In this document: positions 18,955 to 27,776 of the stretch, one piece after another | How positions within the stretch are numbered: the first letter of the stretch is position 1 | How the letters are laid out: the number at the start of each line of letters is the position of its first letter | NCBI RefSeq assembly: GCF_900019265.1 | Contig: NZ_CYGX02000005.1 | Coordinates: forward strand, 1 to 64,000 | Direction of reading: 5' to 3' | DNA: 64,000 bases | Source: Paraburkholderia ribeironis | GTDB taxonomy: Bacteria > Pseudomonadota > Gammaproteobacteria > Burkholderiales > Burkholderiaceae | Program-made: the position numbers and the translations under genes | The notes under the pieces: model-generated | Databases searched by the model: none | What the model was told of the DNA's origin: nothing | What the model saw: the letters and a program-made list of their open reading frames with translations, nothing else

Positions 18955-19167
18955 GTAGGCGAACGTGGCCTTATCACGGGTGTTGATTTCGACGAAAGTG
19001 CACAAGTATACAGAGACACAGCGTTGTAACCCGACTTCGGTAGCAATTGCGGCTCCCGGGTGGCGGCCGGGAGGGAACGCATTCTCGGTATACTGGGTCT
19101 ATCCTGAATTCGCCGCCGGCTCGTAAGCCTGTCGGCGCTTACTTCTCTCCAAGTCCCTGGCGAACGT
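18955..19167. promoter_or_regulatory. Divergent promoter region hpnN / hpnM
   Basis: A 213-base spacer between the divergent hpnN-mlaA and hpnM units. It must hold both promoters. A relatively AT-rich part lies near 18995-19025. No defined operator was recognised. Confidence 0.4.
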
Positions 19168-19773
19168 ATGAAACGTTATCTGACTGCTCTTCTGGCTGCG
19201 GCCGTGGTGTCCACGGCGGCGTACGCGCAAACCGCGCCTGATGCGTTGGTAAAAAGTGCCGTCGAGGGCACGGTCGCCGCGATGAAGGCCGATCCTCAGG
19301 CGCGCGGCGGCGACATGGCCAGGATCACCCAACTCGTCGAGTCGCGCTTCGTGCCCGCCACCGACTTCCAGCGCACGACGCGCATCGCGGTTGGCAGCGC
19401 CTGGTCGACCGCGACGCCTGAACAGCAGAAGCAACTGTACGAGCAGTTTACGCTGCTGCTGGTGCGTACCTACGCTACTTCGCTTGCGCAATTGCGCGAC
19501 CAGGACGTGACGTTCAAGTTTATGCCGGTCAACCTGGCGGCCGGCGCTAAGGATGTCGTCGTGCAGACGCGTGTGACCAGTCGCGGCGGCGACGATGCGA
19601 TCGACTACCGGCTGACCAAGGGTCCGTCCGGCTGGAAGATCTACGACATCAACATGATGGGAGCCTGGCTGATCCAGGTGTATCAGACGCAGTTCGCCGA
19701 CCAGATCGCCAAAGGCGGGATCGACGGGCTGATCAAGTTTCTGACCGCCCACAATGCGCGCAGCGCCGGTTAA
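19168..19773 (+). CDS. hpnM: MlaC/Ttg2D family periplasmic lipid carrier HpnM
   Basis: A 201-residue protein with a Sec signal peptide ending A-Y-A-Q near residue 21, then the MlaC fold: VESRFVPATDFQRTTRIAVG, an F-T-L-L-L-V-R-T-Y segment and a C-terminal WKIYDINMMGAWLIQVYQ. MlaC carries phospholipid across the periplasm; in hopanoid loci this homologue is called HpnM. Its position beside hpnN and mlaA supports a lipid-ferrying role. A strong hairpin terminator follows. Confidence 0.9.
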   Translation: MKRYLTALLAAAVVSTAAYAQTAPDALVKSAVEGTVAAMKADPQARGGDMARITQLVESRFVPATDFQRTTRIAVGSAWSTATPEQQKQLYEQFTLLLVRTYATSLAQLRDQDVTFKFMPVNLAAGAKDVVVQTRVTSRGGDDAIDYRLTKGPSGWKIYDINMMGAWLIQVYQTQFADQIAKGGIDGLIKFLTAHNARSAG

Positions 19774-19808
19774 GGTTAAGGCCCGCCTGCCCCCGAGGTA
19801 GCCAAACA

Positions 19809-19845
19809 AAAAGCGCGGTGGCCGTCGGGCCACCGCGCTTTTTTT
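19809..19845. terminator. Bidirectional terminator between hpnM and hpnH
   Basis: Perfect GC-rich stem (AAAGCGCGGTGGCC / GGCCACCGCGCTTT) with loop GTCG, an A-run before and a T-run after. It lies between convergent genes and can stop transcription from both strands. Confidence 0.9.
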
Positions 19846-19886
19846 ATGCGGCGCAGCGACGGCGGTGCGAACCGCCGCCATGACGC

Positions 19887-21041
19887 TCAGTGTGCGGCCG
19901 TTGCCGTTTCCACCTTCTTGCCCTTGCCGGCGCGCTGGATCTCTTCGAGCTTGATCTCGACGTGGCGCGAAAACACATACTCGGCGGGACGCTGCTTGTC
20001 CAACGGGATGTCCTGCGTAAATGCACCCGAGGTCTTCGGCCCGCGCAGGCTGACCTTCAGTGCCTTCAGCGGATGCGCGACCGTATCCATCACGGCCGTC
20101 GCTTCGAAACCGCAGTGGACCATGCAGTCGGCACATTTCTCGTAGTTGCCGGTGCCGTACCTGTCCCAGTCCGTGGTCTCCATCAGTTCCTTGAAGGTCT
20201 TCACGTAGCCTTCGCCGACCAGATAGCACGGCTTCTGCCAGCCGAACACGGTACGCGCCGGGTTGCCCCACGGCGTGCACTCATAGGTCTGATTGCCGGC
20301 CAGGAAGTCGAGGAACATGGCCGACTGGCTGAACGACCAGTTCTTGCCGTTGTTGCCGCGCTTGAAAATCTCGCGGAACAGATGCTTGGTCTTGTCGCGG
20401 TTCAGGAAGTGCTGCTGGTCCGGTGCGCGTTCATACGCGTAGCCCGGCGACACGGTGATGCCGTCCACGCCCATCGGGCCAAGAGTGTCGAAGAACGCGG
20501 CCACGCGTTCGGGCACCGCGTCGTTGAACAGCGTGCAGTTGATGTTCACGCGGAAGCCGCGGCGCTTCGCTTCGCGAATCGCTGCCACGGCCTTCTCGTA
20601 CACGCCTTCCTGCGACACCGAGTGATCGTGCGCTTCCTTGTCGCCGTCGAGATGCACCGACCAGACGAAGTACGGATTCGGCTCGTAGTCGTCCATCTTC
20701 TTTTCCATCAGCAGCGCGTTCGTGCACAGGTACACGAACTTCTTGCGCGCGATGATGCCCTTCACGATCTGCGGCATTTCCTTGTGCAGGAGCGGCTCGC
20801 CGCCGGCGATCGACACCACCGGCGCGCCGCATTCGTCGACGGCGCCGAGGCACTCTTCCAGCGACAGACGCTGGTTCAGGATGGGATCCGGATAATCGAT
20901 CTTGCCGCAGCCATTGCAGGCGAGATTGCAGCGGAACAGCGGCTCCAGCATCAGGGCGAGCGGATAGCGTTTGTTGCCGGACAGATGCTGGCGCATGATG
21001 TATGCGCCGACGCGGACTTTCTGTAGCAGCGGAATAGACAA
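19887..21041 (-). CDS. hpnH: Adenosyl-hopene transferase HpnH (radical SAM)
   Basis: A 384-residue radical SAM enzyme with the CxxxCxxC iron-sulfur motif at Cys38, Cys42 and Cys45 (CNLACNGC) and a GGEPLL SAM-binding segment. HpnH joins adenosine to hopene, the first side-chain step towards bacteriohopanepolyols. The start is TTG at 21041, supported by AAGGAGG just upstream. It lies 10 bases downstream of ispH on the same strand, so isoprenoid supply and hopanoid elongation are co-transcribed. Confidence 0.94.
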   Translation of the reverse strand: MSIPLLQKVRVGAYIMRQHLSGNKRYPLALMLEPLFRCNLACNGCGKIDYPDPILNQRLSLEECLGAVDECGAPVVSIAGGEPLLHKEMPQIVKGIIARKKFVYLCTNALLMEKKMDDYEPNPYFVWSVHLDGDKEAHDHSVSQEGVYEKAVAAIREAKRRGFRVNINCTLFNDAVPERVAAFFDTLGPMGVDGITVSPGYAYERAPDQQHFLNRDKTKHLFREIFKRGNNGKNWSFSQSAMFLDFLAGNQTYECTPWGNPARTVFGWQKPCYLVGEGYVKTFKELMETTDWDRYGTGNYEKCADCMVHCGFEATAVMDTVAHPLKALKVSLRGPKTSGAFTQDIPLDKQRPAEYVFSRHVEIKLEEIQRAGKGKKVETATAAH

Positions 21042-21051
21042 GATGTCCTCC

Positions 21052-21996
21052 TTAAACTTCGCGTGCAGCGAGTGGTTGCATCAGCTTCGATGGCAACTTG
21101 AATTCGACTTTCTCTTCACGGCCCGCCATCGTCGTGACATCGACGGGCCCCAATGCGCTCAGCGCATCGATGACGTTCTTCACCATCTCTTCCGGCGCTG
21201 AAGCACCGGCGGTGATGCCGACGGTCTGCACGTCAGCAAACCATTCCGGCTTGACTTCCGAACCGTCGGCGACGAGATAGCTCGGCACGCCGCTTTCGCT
21301 GCCGATCTCGCGCAGACGGTTCGAATTGGAACTGTTGGTTGCGCCCACCACCAACAGCACGTCGACCTGCTTGCTCAGTTCGCGCACCGCTGCCTGGCGG
21401 TTTTGCGTCGCATAGCAGATGTCGCGCGTATCGGGACCGACGATGTCGGTAAAACGGCGCAGCAACGCGTCGATGATGCCGCGCGTGTCGTCCACCGACA
21501 GCGTGGTCTGCGTGACGTAAGCAAGCGGCGTGTCGGGCGCGAGATCCAGCTTCGCGACCTCGGCCTCGCTTTGCACCAGCAGCACTTTGCCGGGGATCTG
21601 GCCGATCGTGCCTTCCACTTCCGGATGTCCGGCGTGACCGATGAGGATCAGCGTGCGGCCGGCGCCCACATATTGACGCCCTTGCACATGCACTTTGGTG
21701 ACGAGCGGGCAGGTTGCATCGAGCACGTCGAGGCCGCGCGCCTCCGCGTCGCGTTCGACGGTTTGAGCGACGCCATGCGCGCTGAATATCGCCACCGCGC
21801 CTTGCGGTACTTCATCGAGCTCTTCGACGAAGCGCGCGCCCTTCTGGCGTAGATTGTCGACCACGTGGCGGTTGTGGACAATCTCATGGCGTACATACAC
21901 GGGCGCGCCGTGTTGCTGTAACGCGCGTTCGACGATCTCGATTGCACGAACAACACCCGCACAAAAGCCGCGGGGTTGAGCAAGGATGACTCGCAT
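21052..21996 (-). CDS. ispH: 4-hydroxy-3-methylbut-2-enyl diphosphate reductase (IspH/LytB)
   Basis: A 314-residue enzyme with the three conserved iron-sulfur cysteines: Cys12 in RGFCAGV, one in DATCPLV (about 96) and one in [10 protein letters not shown] (about 193), plus a TNSSNSNRL segment. IspH makes IPP and DMAPP in the MEP pathway. The frame is open 88 codons upstream, but the family begins at this ATG. Its place before hpnH suggests a hopanoid-dedicated copy; a second ispH elsewhere in the genome is likely but cannot be seen here. Confidence 0.93.
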   Translation of the reverse strand: MRVILAQPRGFCAGVVRAIEIVERALQQHGAPVYVRHEIVHNRHVVDNLRQKGARFVEELDEVPQGAVAIFSAHGVAQTVERDAEARGLDVLDATCPLVTKVHVQGRQYVGAGRTLILIGHAGHPEVEGTIGQIPGKVLLVQSEAEVAKLDLAPDTPLAYVTQTTLSVDDTRGIIDALLRRFTDIVGPDTRDICYATQNRQAAVRELSKQVDVLLVVGATNSSNSNRLREIGSESGVPSYLVADGSEVKPEWFADVQTVGITAGASAPEEMVKNVIDALSALGPVDVTTMAGREEKVEFKLPSKLMQPLAAREV

Positions 21997-22234
21997 AAGT
22001 TGGCGAACTCCGACTGACGCGGGTTGTTCGAAGAAGCCGGTGAACCTGACTTTATCGCCGCGACCATCTTGATTAGTTGACGTCTTGAGCCCCGGCGACG
22101 GGCCGGTACAGCAAAACCAAACGCGCATTCTAACGCTATCAGGCCAGCTTTGCTTTTGGCGCGCCCCTTGTGTTGGGCGGGTGCCGCAGCCGCAGCTCGC
22201 CGTGCGGTGATGCATTGGTGCTGCATTGGTGCGG

Positions 22235-22650
22235 CATGTGGCAATGATGACGCGCTGCACCGGTTTGACGGAACCCTTAAACTACGCGATTCTGCGGCGC
22301 GCATCGGCGCACGCATTACAGAATGGTTTCGAGACTCGCTGGATGGACGCCGAACCGTACGAAACTTATGCGGTCGCGAGCGTGCTGCTGCCAAAGGCGC
22401 TGCGTCGCGCCTGTCGGCATTATCCACCAGGTTGTGCGAAGCGCGGCCGATATCGCTCACCAGGGCGACGGGTGCGCGGCCGAGCGGCACGTTCCGCTTC
22501 GCCGACTTGCGCGCCGGCGAGTGGATCGGGATGGCGGGCTACGACGTATTCCTCAAGCGCCCGGTGCTCAATATGTTCAACTGGTGCGTGGCCGCAGTGC
22601 GCACGGCGGTGATGTGGCTGTCGCGGCGCATCTGTATGCAGGGACGTTCA
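22235..22650 (+). pseudogene. hpnC: Decayed hpnC (hydroxysqualene synthase) remnant
   Basis: Three pieces of an HpnC-like protein can be read in three different frames in the right order. An N-terminal piece has YAVASVLLPKALR (about 22365-22405). After a frame change comes PVGIIHQVVRSAADIAHQGD, in which the family DDIADEGD Asp motif is ruined. A C-terminal piece has GYDVFLKRPVLN (about 22540-22575). Some 190 middle residues are missing. HpnC converts presqualene diphosphate to hydroxysqualene. The remnant sits directly before hpnB, and no intact hpnC is in the window. Confidence 0.72.
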
Positions 22651-22667
22651 ATCGAGGGCAATGCTCA

Positions 22668-23840
22668 ATGGCGGTGGTTCTGTTTCTTCTTTCGTGTCTT
22701 TCCCTGTTGATCTGGTGCGTGCTGCTGTTCGCCCGCGGCGGTTTCTGGCGTGCGCGTCCCGCCGCGCCGCTCGCGCTCGCGCCGCGTGCGACGTGGCCCG
22801 CGGTCGCCGTCGTGGTGCCGGCTCGCAATGAAGTCGACGTGATCGCCGAGGCGGTCACGAGCCTGCTTCGGCAGGACTATGCCGGTGCGTTCCACGTGAT
22901 CGTCGTCGACGATCACAGCACCGACGGCACCGCCGACGCCGCCCGCGCGGCCGCATTGCAGCTGCAATGTCCGGACCGCCTGACGGTGCTGAGCGCGAAA
23001 CCGCTGCCACCAGGCTGGTCCGGCAAGGTGTGGGCGCAATCGCAGGGCATCGAGGCGGTGCGCACACTCGGCTTGCCGGCCGACTACCTGCTGTTGACCG
23101 ACGCCGACATCGGCCATCCCGCCGACGCGCTCGCGCAGCTCGTGGCCCGCGCGGATGTCGAAAAGCGCGACCTCGTCTCGCTGATGGTCCGGCTGCGCTG
23201 CGATTCGTTTTGGGAAAAGGCGCTGATCCCCGCGTTCGTGTTCTTCTTCGCGAAGCTGTATCCGTTCGCGTGGGTCAACAATCCGCGCAATCGCACGGCG
23301 GCGGCCGCAGGCGGCTGTATGCTGGTGCGGCGCAGTGCGCTTGAAGAAGCGGGCGGCATCGAGTCGATCCGCGCGGAGCTGATCGACGATTGCAGTCTCG
23401 CCGCGCGCATCAAGCATCGCGGCACAGGGCGTCATCCGATCCGGCTGGATGTGGCGGCGCGCAGCGTGTCGCTGCGTCCATACGATAGCTGGCGTGAGAT
23501 CTGGAACATGATCGCGCGCACGGCATTCACGCAACTGCGTTATTCGCCGCTGCTGCTGGCGGGCACGCTGGCCGGCATGACGATCATCTATCTGATGCCG
23601 CCCGTTGCGGCGCTGGTGCTCGGTCCGTTGGGCTGGCCCGCATGGCTCGCGTGGGCGGCGATGTGCTGCGCATACGCGCCGATGCTCGGCTACTACCGTC
23701 GCTCGCTGTTGTGGGCGCCTTTCCTGCCGTTGGTGGCGCTGTTCTATGTCGGCGCGACGTTCGCATCGGCGGTGCGCTATTGGCGCGGCAAGGGTGGTCA
23801 GTGGAAGGCGCGCGTTCAGGCGCCCGTGCAGGAGCGTTGA
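22668..23840 (+). CDS. hpnB: Hopanoid-associated glycosyltransferase HpnB (GT2)
   Basis: A 390-residue family 2 glycosyltransferase. An N-terminal helix (LFLLSCLSLLIWCVLLFA) is followed by the GT-A core with VVVPARNE, VVDDHSTDGT and LTDADIGH (metal-binding DAD), and by two or three C-terminal membrane helices from about 290. It is typical of HpnB, a putative glycosyltransferase of hopanoid clusters. A GAGGG site precedes the ATG. The upstream frame is the hpnC remnant. A strong terminator follows. Confidence 0.9.
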   Translation: MAVVLFLLSCLSLLIWCVLLFARGGFWRARPAAPLALAPRATWPAVAVVVPARNEVDVIAEAVTSLLRQDYAGAFHVIVVDDHSTDGTADAARAAALQLQCPDRLTVLSAKPLPPGWSGKVWAQSQGIEAVRTLGLPADYLLLTDADIGHPADALAQLVARADVEKRDLVSLMVRLRCDSFWEKALIPAFVFFFAKLYPFAWVNNPRNRTAAAAGGCMLVRRSALEEAGGIESIRAELIDDCSLAARIKHRGTGRHPIRLDVAARSVSLRPYDSWREIWNMIARTAFTQLRYSPLLLAGTLAGMTIIYLMPPVAALVLGPLGWPAWLAWAAMCCAYAPMLGYYRRSLLWAPFLPLVALFYVGATFASAVRYWRGKGGQWKARVQAPVQER

Positions 23841-23869
23841 CGCAGCGCTGGAGAGTTTTGCTGAGGGAT

Positions 23870-23896
23870 AAAAAAGCGGCGTAGCGCCGCTTTTTT
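23870..23896. terminator. Bidirectional terminator after hpnB
   Basis: AAAAAAGCGGCG and CGCCGCTTTTTT form a perfect 12-base stem with a TAG loop. It lies between convergent hpnB and the next minus-strand gene. Confidence 0.92.
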
Positions 23897-23899
23897 ACT

Positions 23900-24481
23900 T
23901 CACGCGTTGGTCAGCATCATGTAGAGCTGAATCACCACGTCGGGCGAAAACGTGAACGGCACCCAACCGTGGCCGGTGTGGCGCATGACCAGCAGGCGGT
24001 CGCCGCTCGATTGCTTCTGCACCGCCATCACCGGGTTCTTGGTCGACACGAAGCGCCAGCCCGGCGGGATGCCTGGCGGCTGCTCGGGCGTCATCGACGC
24101 GCGAGCGTTCGACAATTCCTCGATCAGTTTGCTGATCTGGTCTGGACGCAGCGCGACAGTCTGATTGCCGATCGTCATCGTGATCTCGTCCTGCGCGGGG
24201 CGATTGATCTCGAGCGTGGGCTGGAATTGCGCGGCCGGCTCGTGGTCCGTGACCGGCGCGCCGTTTCCGGCGGCGCTCGCTTCGGCCTGCGCTGCGGTTG
24301 TTTGCGCCGCGGTTTGCCCGGCGGAGTCGGACTCGGACTCGGACGCGGCACGCTCCGCCGGTGCCGACGATGCGGCGCCGTCTGCGGGTGTCTCGATGGG
24401 TTCGGCCTGCTGGGCCACGACAGCCTGAATGAGCTGAGCGACGCCCATTTCCAGCGCGCCGAGCTGTTCGTGAAGATTCAT
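23900..24481 (-). CDS. Hypothetical protein next to hopanoid genes
   Basis: A 193-residue soluble protein. Residues 1-30 form a helix (EQLGALEMGVAQLIQAVVAQ), followed by an Ala/Glu/Ser/Thr-rich disordered stretch to about 85, then a compact C-terminal part (ITMTIGNQTVALRPDQISKL, PGWRFVSTKNPVMA). The start at 24481 follows an AGAGAAA-type site; the frame is open upstream without support. No family was recognised. Its position between hpnB and hpnA is the only functional hint. Confidence 0.75.
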   Translation of the reverse strand: MNLHEQLGALEMGVAQLIQAVVAQQAEPIETPADGAASSAPAERAASESESDSAGQTAAQTTAAQAEASAAGNGAPVTDHEPAAQFQPTLEINRPAQDEITMTIGNQTVALRPDQISKLIEELSNARASMTPEQPPGIPPGWRFVSTKNPVMAVQKQSSGDRLLVMRHTGHGWVPFTFSPDVVIQLYMMLTNA

Positions 24482-24609
24482 GCGAGGTTTCTCTGGTAAG
24501 ACCCGCGATTTTACCTGCAGTGCATGGGCTTGAACCGCTCGCGCACACGGGACTTGTAACAAAATGCTTACGGCAGCACCGCGTCGTGCGGAGCGGTCAT
24601 GCGCGCGTG

Positions 24610-25620
24610 TCAGGGCTTCAGATAGCCGGCCTGCCGGAACCAGTCGAGCGCATCGCGCAAACCGTCGCGATAAGGCCGCGCACGATAGCCGAGTTCGCGT
24701 TCCGCCTTCGCCGATGTGAAGTACATCTTGTTCTTCGACATTTTCAGGCCGTCGACGGTGACGAACGGTTCGCGTTTCGTGATCTTCGCGATCGCTTCGG
24801 CACCCATCGCGAGCGGGTAGAGCGGCCAGCGCGGCAAGCTCAGCGTCGGCGCCTTGCGGCCGGTCAGCGCGGCGATATCCGCGAGCATCTGCTGAAGCGG
24901 CAGATTTTCGCCGCCGAGAATATAGCGCTCGCCGATCTTGCCGCGTTCGAGTGCGAGAAAATGGCCGGCTGCGACGTCGTCCACATGCACGAGGTTCAGG
25001 CCCGTATCGACGAACGCGGGAATCTTGCCGAGCGCCGCTTCGACGATGATGCGTCCGGTCGGCGTCGGTTTGACGTCGCGCGGGCCGATCGGCGTGGACG
25101 GATTGACGATCACCGCCGGCAGGCCTTGCTCGGCGATCATCCGTTCCACCGCGCGTTCGGCCAGCACCTTGCTGCGCTTGTACACGCCAATGGCCTGGTC
25201 GGCCTTGAGCGGCGAGGTCTCGTCGGCGGACTGACCGGAGCTGGTCACCTTCAAGGTCGCCACGCTGCTCGTGTAGACGATGCGCTCGACGCCTTCCTTG
25301 AGCGCCGCGCGCATGGTCGCCTCGGTGCCTTCAAGGTTCGAGCGCTCGATCTCGCTCGGGTCCGGCGCCCACAGCCGATAGTCGGCGGCCACGTGCAACA
25401 GGTAGCGCACGCCGCGCAGCGCGGTGCGCATCGACGCTTCGTCGCGCATGTCGCCGACGACGATTTCCGCATCCAGCGCCTCGACGTTGCGGCGCGAACT
25501 GGTGGCGCGCACCAGCACCCGCACCTTGAAGCCCTTCTGTTGCGCGATGCGCGCCACCGAGGAGCCGACGAAGCCGGAAGCGCCGGTCACGAGCACGAGA
25601 TCGCGATTCTGTTCGGTCAT
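24610..25620 (-). CDS. hpnA: Hopanoid-associated sugar epimerase HpnA
   Basis: A 336-residue extended short-chain dehydrogenase/epimerase with the GASGFVG nucleotide-binding motif near residue 14 and the catalytic Y-x3-K (YKRSK) near residue 147. This subgroup (dihydroflavonol-reductase-like, TTG.. free) is the HpnA family of hopanoid loci. The likely role is modifying a nucleotide sugar or the hopanoid ribose-derived side chain, but its reaction has not been settled. It is a single minus-strand gene, separated from hpnB by the hypothetical gene. Confidence 0.9.
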   Translation of the reverse strand: MTEQNRDLVLVTGASGFVGSSVARIAQQKGFKVRVLVRATSSRRNVEALDAEIVVGDMRDEASMRTALRGVRYLLHVAADYRLWAPDPSEIERSNLEGTEATMRAALKEGVERIVYTSSVATLKVTSSGQSADETSPLKADQAIGVYKRSKVLAERAVERMIAEQGLPAVIVNPSTPIGPRDVKPTPTGRIIVEAALGKIPAFVDTGLNLVHVDDVAAGHFLALERGKIGERYILGGENLPLQQMLADIAALTGRKAPTLSLPRWPLYPLAMGAEAIAKITKREPFVTVDGLKMSKNKMYFTSAKAERELGYRARPYRDGLRDALDWFRQAGYLKP

Positions 25621-25795
25621 TCTGTTTCCATTCGCTGCATGACAGTCGACGGATTGTACGTGGCGCGCACGCCGCGTGTCGCGCTCTGCGTGCCTGAGCG
25701 CTCACGCGATGACCGCCGCAACCGCAACGCCGTCGAGCAGGCTCGCCGCGACGCGACTAGAATGCCGGCTTGAAAGAGTGTGAGGAGAACACGGC

Positions 25796-26089
25796 ATGGC
25801 CCCGGATCTGGATCAGCGGATCGAAACGTATTACGTGCGAGTGCGCGGCATGGTGCAGGGCGTCGGCTTTCGTCTCGCGACCGTGCGGCAGGCGCACGCG
25901 TACGGTATCAAGGGATGGGTGGCGAATCTCGACGACGGCTCCGTCGAAGCCATGTTGCAGGGTCCCGCCAATCAGGTCGACCGGATGCTGTCGTGGCTGC
26001 GTCATGGGCCGCCGGCGGCGCGCGTGACCGAGGTGACCGGCGAGGAGCGCGTGACGGAAAAGCGTTACGAGCGTTTCGAGCAGCACTGA
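25796..26089 (+). CDS. acyP: Acylphosphatase
   Basis: A 97-residue protein covering the whole acylphosphatase domain. The phosphate loop VQGVGFR with catalytic Arg (about residue 25) and the catalytic Asn in WVANLDDGSVE (about 43) are intact. It hydrolyses acyl phosphates such as carbamoyl phosphate in the cytoplasm. Length and motifs are normal. It is a single gene followed by a hairpin. Confidence 0.93.
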   Translation: MAPDLDQRIETYYVRVRGMVQGVGFRLATVRQAHAYGIKGWVANLDDGSVEAMLQGPANQVDRMLSWLRHGPPAARVTEVTGEERVTEKRYERFEQH

Positions 26090-26108
26090 GCGAACCAACG
26101 AAAAAACC

Positions 26109-26135
26109 GGCGCGCCATCATGCCGATGGCGCGCC
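26109..26135. terminator. Hairpin between acylphosphatase and egtD
   Basis: GGCGCGCCATC and GATGGCGCGCC form an 11-base perfect stem with a five-base loop, between convergent genes. The A-run before it gives a proper terminator for the minus strand; the T-run on the plus side is poor. Confidence 0.6.
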
Positions 26136-26194
26136 TTCGTTATTCTCGCGTTCCTGGCGCGCGTGAACTTGCGCAGCGGCCGGGCCGTTCGCGC

Positions 26195-27175
26195 TCAGCG
26201 GGCCACCAGCAGACTTTCCGCAAAGCCCCAGTCCTGCTCGATCCACTGACGGCTGCACGCGAAGCCGGCGTCGTCGGCGATCGCGGGCACTTCCTCCGCG
26301 CGATATTTGTGGCTGCTCTCGGTCCAGATCGTTTCGCCTTGCTTCAGCGACACCGTCAATTGCGCCGCGCCGATGTACGCTGTCACGTCGCGCGTTGCAC
26401 GCAGATGCATTTCGATGCTGCGCGCGTCCGGGTTGAAGCGCGCGAGGTGCTCGAATGCGTCGAGCGGAAAATCGCCGTCGAGTTCGCGATTGACGCGTGC
26501 GAGCAGATTCAGGTTGAACGACGCGGTAACACCGATCGCATCATCGTAGGCGGCGACCAGTATCGGCGTCGGCTTGATGAGATCGGTGCCGAGCAGCAAC
26601 GCGTCGCCGGGCGCGAGCATGTTGCGGATATCGCGCAGGAACCGTGTCGCCGCGAGTCTGCCGAAATTACCGATCGTACTGCCAAGGAACAGCACGAGTA
26701 ACCGTTCGCCCGCCGCGCGCTGCCTGCTCACTTCAGCGAGACCGGCCAGATAGTCGCGTTCATAACCAACAATCGAAATTCGTTCGATGTCGCCGAGTTC
26801 GCGTCGACACAATTGCAACGCGCTGCGCGAAATTTCAATCGGGCAGTAAGAAGTGGGGCGCTTTTTACACAGCGCTTCAAGAATGCGCCGCGTTTTACGG
26901 CCGCTGCCGCTGCCGAGTTCGGCAACCGTCACGTCATGCGGCAGGTGCTCGACGATGTCCGCCGCGTGCCTGGCGAGCAGTCGCTCCTCGGCGCGCGTTA
27001 CGCCGTATTCGGGCAATACGGTGATCACTTCAAAGAGCGCGGAGCCCACTTCGTCGTACAGATACTTCGACGGCAGCTCTTTTTGCGGCGTGTGGGTGAG
27101 TCCGGCGCGAACCTCGGCGGCGAAGGCGGAGCGCAGGTCGGGTGAGGCGTCGTGCGAGAGGGCTGGCTGGGTCAT
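26195..27175 (-). CDS. egtD: L-histidine N-alpha-methyltransferase (EgtD-like)
   Basis: A 326-residue SAM-dependent methyltransferase of the EgtD family. The SAM motif ELGSGSGRKTRRILEAL is near residue 85, FLGSTIGNF is in the middle, and the family segments SKYLYDEVGSALFE and NRELDGDF are present. EgtD trimethylates histidine to hercynine, the first step to ergothioneine. The start follows a GGAG. The usual partner EgtB (iron oxygenase) is not adjacent, so either it lies elsewhere or the product is hercynine. Confidence 0.88.
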   Translation of the reverse strand: MTQPALSHDASPDLRSAFAAEVRAGLTHTPQKELPSKYLYDEVGSALFEVITVLPEYGVTRAEERLLARHAADIVEHLPHDVTVAELGSGSGRKTRRILEALCKKRPTSYCPIEISRSALQLCRRELGDIERISIVGYERDYLAGLAEVSRQRAAGERLLVLFLGSTIGNFGRLAATRFLRDIRNMLAPGDALLLGTDLIKPTPILVAAYDDAIGVTASFNLNLLARVNRELDGDFPLDAFEHLARFNPDARSIEMHLRATRDVTAYIGAAQLTVSLKQGETIWTESSHKYRAEEVPAIADDAGFACSRQWIEQDWGFAESLLVAR

Positions 27176-27776
27176 GCTGTCTCCAGTAGTCACAGTCGGG
27201 GGAGCGGGATTGCTGGCCGGGCGGCGGCTTGCACGGTGCGAGGCGGCTGATGCATGCCGTGCAAAAGAAGAGCGGGCGAGGTCGCGAGACTGCCTGTGCC
27301 GGCCCGGCATCGTCGATGCTGCTTAGGCTCTGTTGCGGACCACGTTGCAAACAACGTGGAAGACTTCTAGCAAGATTCGCGCTTGGGTGGCGTCTGGGTG
27401 GCGCTTGATTCGCGTCCGGGCGCATGGAGCCGCATGGAGCGCGTGGAGCGCGTGGAGCAATTCCGGGCGGCGTTGCCGATGAAACAGCGCGGCTTGGCTC
27501 GCCGCGCATAAAGTTATGTTCTAGTGCATTGACGCGCGATGCGCACGGATTAATTGCAGTCTACCGACAAAAAGCGCGGACCCGCAGATGAATAACCCGT
27601 CTAGAATGCGGGGCTTGCGTCGTCTACCGAAAAACAAAACCGCAGCGCACGTCGATTCGCGCTGCCCGCTTGCGAGACTCACTTTCCATGACCACCACGA
27701 ATGCAGCACGAGCGGAAGACGCTACGCTGCAATCCGACATAACGGCGCGCGCATCGGATCATGAAGCGATTACGCC
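27176..27776. other. Intergenic region with short tandem repeats
   Basis: About 600 bases between divergent egtD and rarD. At 27421-27458 a CGCATGGAGC / GCGTGGAGC-type unit is repeated four times. No gene with a ribosome site or normal codon use was found. The promoters of both neighbours must lie here. Confidence 0.5.

Noticed and set aside
27421..27458. GGAGC-type repeats considered as multiple ribosome sites or a coding repeat
   Set aside because: No start codon with a coding frame follows, and the units are degenerate; recorded only as an intergenic repeat.
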